Source: CAVPDA01 sp963702495
GTDB lineage: Bacteria; Pseudomonadota; Gammaproteobacteria; Burkholderiales; Rhodocyclaceae
Length of the DNA stretch: 64,000 nucleotides
Reading direction: 5' to 3'
Assembly (NCBI GenBank): GCA_963702495.1
Contig: CAVPDA010000018.1
Span: 558,001 to 622,000, forward strand
This document shows positions 59,779 through 64,000 of this stretch, in pieces. The translations under genes and the position numbers were made by a program. Position 1 is the first letter of the stretch. Each line of letters begins with the position of its first letter. The notes under the pieces are model-generated. The model searched no databases. It saw only the letters and a list, made by a program, of their open reading frames with translations, and was not told where the DNA came from.

Positions 59779-62231
59779 TCAGCGACGGTCGTCGATCTGG
59801 CCGACGAGCCGCTGCACCTGCGGGTTGTCGGGTTCCAGTTCCGCCAGCCGGCGCGCGTAGCCGGCCGCATGCTTGTCCTCGCCCGCATCGCGCAGGAACA
59901 ACACCAGTCCGAGCAGCAACTCGCGCTCATTGGGATGCCGCGCGAGCGCCGCCTCCAGCGCGCGGATCGCCTGCCGTTTCTGCCCGGCGTCGTTCAGCGC
60001 CACCGCATGGACGTAGGCAAAGCGCGGCGTGTCGGGCGCGAGCCGGCTGGCCTCGGCGAGTTCCTTCAGCGCCTCGGCGCTGCGCTTCTGCCGCACCAGC
60101 GACGAGGCCCAGCGCGTGGTGGACCGGGGCAGCGCGCGGATCGCGCTTCAGGGCGTCCCGCAGCGTGCGCTCCGCGTCCGCTTCCAGACCGCGCGCCCGG
60201 TAGAGATCGGCGAGATTGACGGCGGCCTGGAGGTAGGTCGGGTCCAGCGCGAGGGCGCCGCGGTATTGCGCCACCGCCTCGTCGAACTTGCCCTGCCTGG
60301 CGTAGAGCGTGCCGAGGTTGGTGCGGCCCTCCGGCCGGTCGGCATTGAAGCGCTGCGCCGCGACGTACTCGTCGAGGGCGGCTGCGAACGTGGTGCGGTC
60401 GGCGGTCGGCAACCGCACTTCCGGTTCTCCGGCCAGTGCCGCCGCGGCCTCCATGCGTACCTCCCGCACCGGATCGCCCAGCAGGCGCGGCAGCAACTTC
60501 AGGCGCGTCGAGGCATCGATCTCGGCCAGCACGCCGACGGCGGCGGTGCGAACGAGCGTGCCGGAATCGTTCAGCGCGTGCGCCGCAGTCCCGACCGCTG
60601 CCGCGTCGAGGTCGCGGCCGAGCCGCTGCAGGGCGCTCGCCCGCGCCATCTCCGACTGGTCCGGGTCCTCCACGATGCGCACCAGTCCGGCTCTCGCGCC
60701 AGCCGCGCCGCGGTCGGCGGCGACGAAGGCCTCGGCGAAGCTCTGGAAGCCGGGCTTCGGCTTGGGATACCACTTCGTTACCGCTGCCGCCGCCCATTGG
60801 GGCTTCCTGTCGGCATGGCAACGGCCGCAGGCGTTGGGCGTGCCCAGGCTCAGCGTGCGGTCGGGCCGCGGGATGCTGAAGCCGTGGTCGTGGCGCGGAT
60901 CGACCACCATGTAGGTGGTGGCCGGCATGTGGCAGGACGCGCACTGCGCAGCCTTCGTGCCCTCGGCGTGATGATGGTGGGAGGCGCCGGCGTAGCGCGC
61001 CGGCGCGTGGCACTGGCCGCACACGGCGCTGCCCGGCGCGCGCAGCTTCTGGGTGTGGGGATCGTGGCAGTCCGAGCAGGTGACGCCCTTGGCATGCATC
61101 CGGCTCTGCAGCAGCGAGCCGACGTTGTACACCTCGTCGCGCATCTGGCCGTCGTCGTAGTACAGGCCCGCTTCGATGAGCGACAGGCGGAAGCCGTCGC
61201 CGAGGGCGTCGCCGGCGTGCCAGGCGTCGGAAAACTGGGCGCGGCGAGCGTGGCAGCGGGCGCAGGTCTCGATCTCCCGCGACGACTCCCTCGGCTTGGA
61301 ACGTACTGCGTTCCCGGTGGCCGGATCGATCGACCAACTCGCGCCGCGGCGCTCGTCCAGGGCGACGGTGAGGCCCTTGCCGGGGCTGTCATGGCGCTTC
61401 CAGTCGCCTTCCTTCTTCGCCCACGCGACATGGTTGGAGCCCGGGCCGTGGCAGGCTTCGCAGGCGACGTTGATGTCGGTCCAAGTGGTGGCGTAGCTGC
61501 CGGTCTTCTCGTCGTAGCCCTTGCGCAGGTTGGTGGAATGGCAGTCCGCGCACTGGAAGTTCCAGGTCTGGTCGATGCCGGTCCAGTGCAGCGGCTGACC
61601 CGGCTGGAGCTTGCGCTCCGGGTAGAGGTGGAACCAGCGCTGCCCGCCCTGTTCCTTCGGCCGCGCATCCCAGGCGATGCCGAGCGCCTGAAACCGGCCG
61701 CCCGGCAGCGGGACCAGATACTGCTGCAGCGGCGTGAAGCCGAAGGTGTACCGGATCTCGAAATCGGCGAGCCTGCCATCGGGGCCGTCGGTGCGGACGA
61801 AGAACTTGCCGTCGCGCCGGAAAAAGGTCGAGGTGACGCCGGCATGGGTGAATTTGGCGTCGGCGAAGTCGCCCAGCACCGTCTCGGCGCTTGCCACCGC
61901 CATCGCCCGATCATGGTGCGAGCCGCGCCAGGCTTCGTGCTCCTTGCGGTGGCACGTCGGTGCAGCCGGTTACTCCGACGTAGCGGGCAGCGGCGGGGGC
62001 GGACGGAGCGGGGGTGGCAGGAACGGCAGCCTCGGCCGGAGGCGGCACCGTCGGGCTGCGTTGGGCGGTGAAAAACAGGTAGACGGCGGCGAGTCCCAGC
62101 ACCGAGACGAGAGCGATGGCCGCAAGCCAGGCGCGCCGCGCCGGCTTGGGTCGCCCCGTTTCGGCCGGCGACTCCGCCGACGCTCTGGAACCTGCAGGAC
62201 GCCGCGTCGGAGATTTGTGTCTGGGCGCCAA
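59779..62231 (-). pseudogene. Octahaem cytochrome c with C-terminal HEAT/TPR domains, two frameshifts
   Basis: A membrane-anchored multihaem cytochrome. N-terminal anchor WLAAIALVSVLGLAAVYLFF. Haem motifs in order: CTDCH (only after removing one base at about 61955), CADCH, CEACH, CARCH, CSDCH, CGQCH, CASCH, CGRCH, making eight. Extra His runs (GASHHHHAEG, PRHDHGF) give distal ligands. The C-terminal part has HEAT-like repeats (about 430-530) and TPRs (RTNLGTLYARQGKFDEAVAQYRGALALDPTYLQAAVNLADLYRARG; RQKRSAEALKELAEASRLAPD). A second base near 60101-60106 must be removed to read through. Repaired length 816. Probably periplasmic electron transfer or nitrite/sulfur chemistry. The TTG start 62231 is tentative. 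Confidence 0.82.
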
Positions 62232-62522
62232 GGGGTTCGCCGAGGAGGGAGAAGGATGGCTTGGGCGGCGACGGATCTCCGCCGGGCGCCATTCTAACCT
62301 AGCCGCGCTGCGCCCGGAGCCGCTGGCTCATCCCCGCGCGGGGCGCCGAAGCCTCCGCCCCGAGTCAGGCGGACATCGCTGCGCGCAGCCGCAGCGGGAT
62401 CGCCCGCGGTTCGTGCATCGACGAGGCGGGGGAAGTCCTGCAGGGCTATCGTTCCGTGGGTCGACAGTTCGCCGTCGCGCCTGGTCTGCATGGAACGGCG
62501 GCATGAGCTTGGAAGGCTGACA

Positions 62523-62628
62523 ATGAGCATGTCATGGATGGTTCTTGCCCTGCTGGCGTCGGCGGCCGCAGCGCAGACGGCGTACGAGTCGAAGGAGCGG
62601 TCTGGGGTAGCGGTGTTCTCGGACCGGT
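62523..62628 (+). pseudogene. DUF4124-like exported protein, truncated by a repeat
   Basis: GGAAGGCTGAC precedes ATG 62523. Signal peptide MSMSWMVLALLASAAAAQ, then TAYESKERSGVAVFSDR, matching the Tyr-x-x-x-D/E-x-x-G-V-x-V-F-S-D start typical of periplasmic DUF4124-like proteins. At 62629 the CTCTCCC/GACTTTCAC element begins, and no further homology is found; the frame continues only by chance across the antisense of a sulfatase-maturase remnant. So about 35 codons of a once longer gene remain. Confidence 0.55.
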
Positions 62629-62682
62629 CCCCTCTCCCAGCGGGAGAGGGGAGCTTCGAGAGTCGCTGGCGCGACTTTCACG
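62629..62682 (+). repeat. CTCCC-hairpin / GACTTTCAC extragenic repeat, copy C
   Basis: CCCCTCTCCC-AGC-GGGAGAGGGG is a perfect 10-bp hairpin arm pair, followed by AGCTTCGAGAGTCGCTGGCG and CGACTTTCACG. It is the best-formed copy of the family (others at 7861 and 43293). It forms the right boundary of the DUF4124-like fragment and the left boundary of the sulfatase-maturase remnant. Confidence 0.85.
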
Positions 62683-62699
62683 TTAAGAGCCCTTGCGGC

Positions 62700-63296
62700 T
62701 CAAATCCGCGGCTGGGGCATCGGCGGAACTGCGCGCAAGCGTGCCGCCATTCTTTTCGCCGTGGGCACCGCGTGGGCGAAGAATCGCTTGAGTTCCGGGC
62801 AGAGATAGTTGAGGCCCGGTTCGCCTTCGGGCGTACGCAGCAGGCGATTCTTTGGACACTCGCCCCAGCAAACGCCGAGGAATTCGCAATGCTTGCCGTA
62901 CGCTCGCAGCTTCTCGGACTTCGCATAGCCGAACTTCACCTGGTTCGGCGAGAACACCACGTCGCCGAGCGACTGCCGGCGGATGTTGCCCAGCCGATAC
63001 TCGGGACAGACGTAGTGGTCGCAGGCGTACGCGCTGCCGTCATGCTCGATGGCGACACCCTTGCCGAAGAAGTCGAGGCCGAGCAGCGTGGGCTCACCAC
63101 CCTGTCAGGAGAAACCCACCTCGTCCCCGGTCACGCTTTGGATGTAGTCCCGCACGCAGCGTTCGCGCACCTCTTCGTCCCTGTGCCCGCCGCCGGGGCC
63201 GCCGGGCAACGTCTGCTTGCTCAAATAGAAGCAGTTTGTGCAGTCGGATTTGCAGGCCGAGCCGGCGGGTTTGACCATCGCATGGAAGCGGCGCAC
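62700..63296 (-). pseudogene. Anaerobic sulfatase-maturating enzyme (radical SAM), deleted and interrupted
   Basis: The N-terminal radical SAM part reads FHAMVKPAGSACKSDCTNCFYLSKQ (Cys-x3-Cys-x2-Cys). Next is EVGFS, a TGA stop at 63105-63107 where the family has Trp, and QGGEPTLLGLDFF. In the same frame this passes directly into GKGVAIEHDGSAYACDHYVCPEYRLGNI, normally about 200 residues further on, and then the SPASM-like CEFLGVCWGECPKNRLL and SPEGEPGLNYLCPELKRFF-type end (TPEGEPGLNYLC). So there is a large in-frame internal deletion plus one nonsense codon. Non-functional. No sulfatase gene was found in the window. Confidence 0.8.
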
Positions 63297-63357
63297 GGCC
63301 CGTGCGCCGAGCCATTGCGGAGCAAGGTCCCGATTTCCGGTCCCTGTCCGCAGCCTC

Positions 63358-63921
63358 TCAGTTGAGTTCCTTGTCCTTCCAGAACTTCGTGCCGGCCACG
63401 GCGCCGCCGGCCTGCAGACCGTTCTTGGTAAGGGTGAAGTAGGACGCTTCGGCGACCAGGTTCTCGCCACCCGCCGGACCGACCGACTTGCCTGCAACGC
63501 CGGCCTGGACCGCGCCACCGCCGCCGTACTCCCAGCCCTTGTCGATGAATTCCTCCATCGCCTTTTGCGATTTGAAGACGATCAGCGTCTCGCTCTGCGC
63601 GATGCCGACCTGCAACCCGGCGCTTGCCTGCGCCATCTCCATGAACGTGTCGGTCTTCGTCTTGGCGTTGTGGACAAGCCCCTTGCCGCCGGCTCCGCCC
63701 ACGACGAAGCTCAGGCCGTAGGTGGTGAACACGGCATAGCCCGGCGCCTTCGACACATCGCCCTTGAGCGCCGGTTTGGCCTTGTAGAACTTCTCCAGCG
63801 AGGTGTTCGTCGCCTTGCGGATCTCGGCCTGCTTGCCGGCCTTGTCGGTCTCGGCCAGCGCGCCGCCGGCCATCAGGGAAAAAGTCAGCATGCCGGTGGT
63901 GAGGATCTGCATCAGTTTCAT
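63358..63921 (-). CDS. YSC84/SYLF-domain lipid-binding protein, exported
   Basis: A 187-residue periplasmic protein. MKLMQILTTGMLTFSLMAGG is the signal peptide start. The SYLF-type body has SLEKFYKAKPALKGDVSKAPGYAVFTTYGLSFVVGGAGGKGLVHNAKTKTDTFMEMAQASAGLQVGIAQSETLIVFKSQKAMEEFIDKGWEYGGGGAVQAG, and a last Gly-rich section KNGLQAGGAVAGTKFWKD. The Gly-x-Gly-x-x-x-Gly pattern is the phosphoinositide/lipid-binding signature of YSC84-related proteins. ATG 63921 has AAAGGACGTTCC upstream. The bacterial role is unclear, perhaps envelope stress. Nothing is seen between this start and the right edge. Confidence 0.88.
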   Translation of the reverse strand: MKLMQILTTGMLTFSLMAGGALAETDKAGKQAEIRKATNTSLEKFYKAKPALKGDVSKAPGYAVFTTYGLSFVVGGAGGKGLVHNAKTKTDTFMEMAQASAGLQVGIAQSETLIVFKSQKAMEEFIDKGWEYGGGGAVQAGVAGKSVGPAGGENLVAEASYFTLTKNGLQAGGAVAGTKFWKDKELN

Positions 63922-64000
63922 GGAACGTCCTTTCATGCAGGTGGTTGAAAATGTACTTGATGCCGCGAGCACTATGGAAACCGCACCATTTTACTCGCTC

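Noticed and set aside
60029..62071. A 680-codon open frame on the plus strand
   Set aside because: Antisense to the octahaem cytochrome, whose CxxCH motifs fix the coding strand.
63105..63107. TGA read as Trp (recoding) in the radical SAM gene
   Set aside because: Other genes use TGA as a normal stop (for example DUF2917 and the AraC remnant's neighbours), and the gene also has a large internal deletion, so it is a pseudogene.

Overview
The window is about 64 kb of GC-rich, gene-dense bacterial chromosome. Gene content points to a betaproteobacterium with a flexible respiratory and acetate/polyphosphate metabolism: NfeD/slipin pair, NnrS, GcvA-type LysR, a DsrC/TusE-like protein, two PPK2 kinases, phosphoketolase, two phosphotransacetylase-like genes, acetate kinase, and a multihaem cytochrome with TPRs. 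No rRNA, tRNA, CRISPR array, prophage or intact insertion sequence was seen. The genus cannot be fixed from the sequence alone.

Layout. 1-5.9 kb: the 3' end of a stomatin/SPFH gene, a peroxiredoxin, an AHSA1/SRPBCC protein, a small membrane protein, a frameshifted alpha/beta hydrolase, then an NfeD-slipin operon and a hypothetical gene on the minus strand. 6.1-11.3 kb: MBL-fold hydrolase, VOC protein, fumarylacetoacetase and acetoacetyl-CoA synthetase, i.e. the end of tyrosine/homogentisate catabolism followed by acetoacetate activation. A 156-bp tandem duplication lies between the first two. 11.5-12.8 kb: an AT-richer island with a RelE/HigB-like toxin, an XRE antitoxin and a DUF6941 gene. 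13-17 kb: GNAT and DUF2917 genes divergent from a LysR regulator, a CBS-pair protein and an AEC transporter, with repeat-rich DNA between. 17.1-23.5 kb, minus strand: an overlapping ChaN-PDZ / M1 aminopeptidase / CIA30 operon, then NnrS, an FmdE-like protein and a DsrC/TusE-like protein.

23.5-34 kb: MarR, PPK2, a phenol-pathway-type outer-membrane protein, a membrane protein, an SLC13/ArsB-type permease, an amino-acid-binding protein, a DUF3302 / HlyD / outer-membrane-lipoprotein export system, a GNAT and a second PPK2. Most genes in this stretch carry one-base frameshifts, nearly all apparent insertions, and removing them restores full-length family members. Sequencing or assembly error is more likely than real decay.

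34.6-56 kb: a K+ channel, a phosphotransacetylase-like protein, DUF2950 and DUF3300 envelope proteins, phosphoketolase, a SulP transporter, DUF3141, a secreted NlpC/LRAT-like candidate, an MltF-like transglycosylase, and the cluster MaoC-Pta / acetate kinase / FabI. Phosphoketolase makes acetyl-phosphate from sugar phosphates; the Pta-like proteins and AckA interconvert acetyl-P with acetyl-CoA and acetate; FabI and DUF3141 (PhaC-like) suggest a link to fatty-acid or PHA metabolism. 56-64 kb: a coiled-coil protein, an MscS channel and a repeat protein bracketed by two 197-bp direct repeats, an octahaem cytochrome-TPR protein, a truncated DUF4124-like gene, a decayed radical-SAM sulfatase maturase, and a YSC84/SYLF protein.

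Several extragenic repeat families are present: GTAGGG palindromes, a CTCCC-hairpin/GACTTTCAC element, the 197-bp double-hairpin element, and a 94-bp direct repeat. The most interesting leads are the toxin-antitoxin-DUF6941 operon, the 197-bp element, the ChaN-M1-CIA30 operon, and the acetyl-phosphate cluster with its gene remnant.
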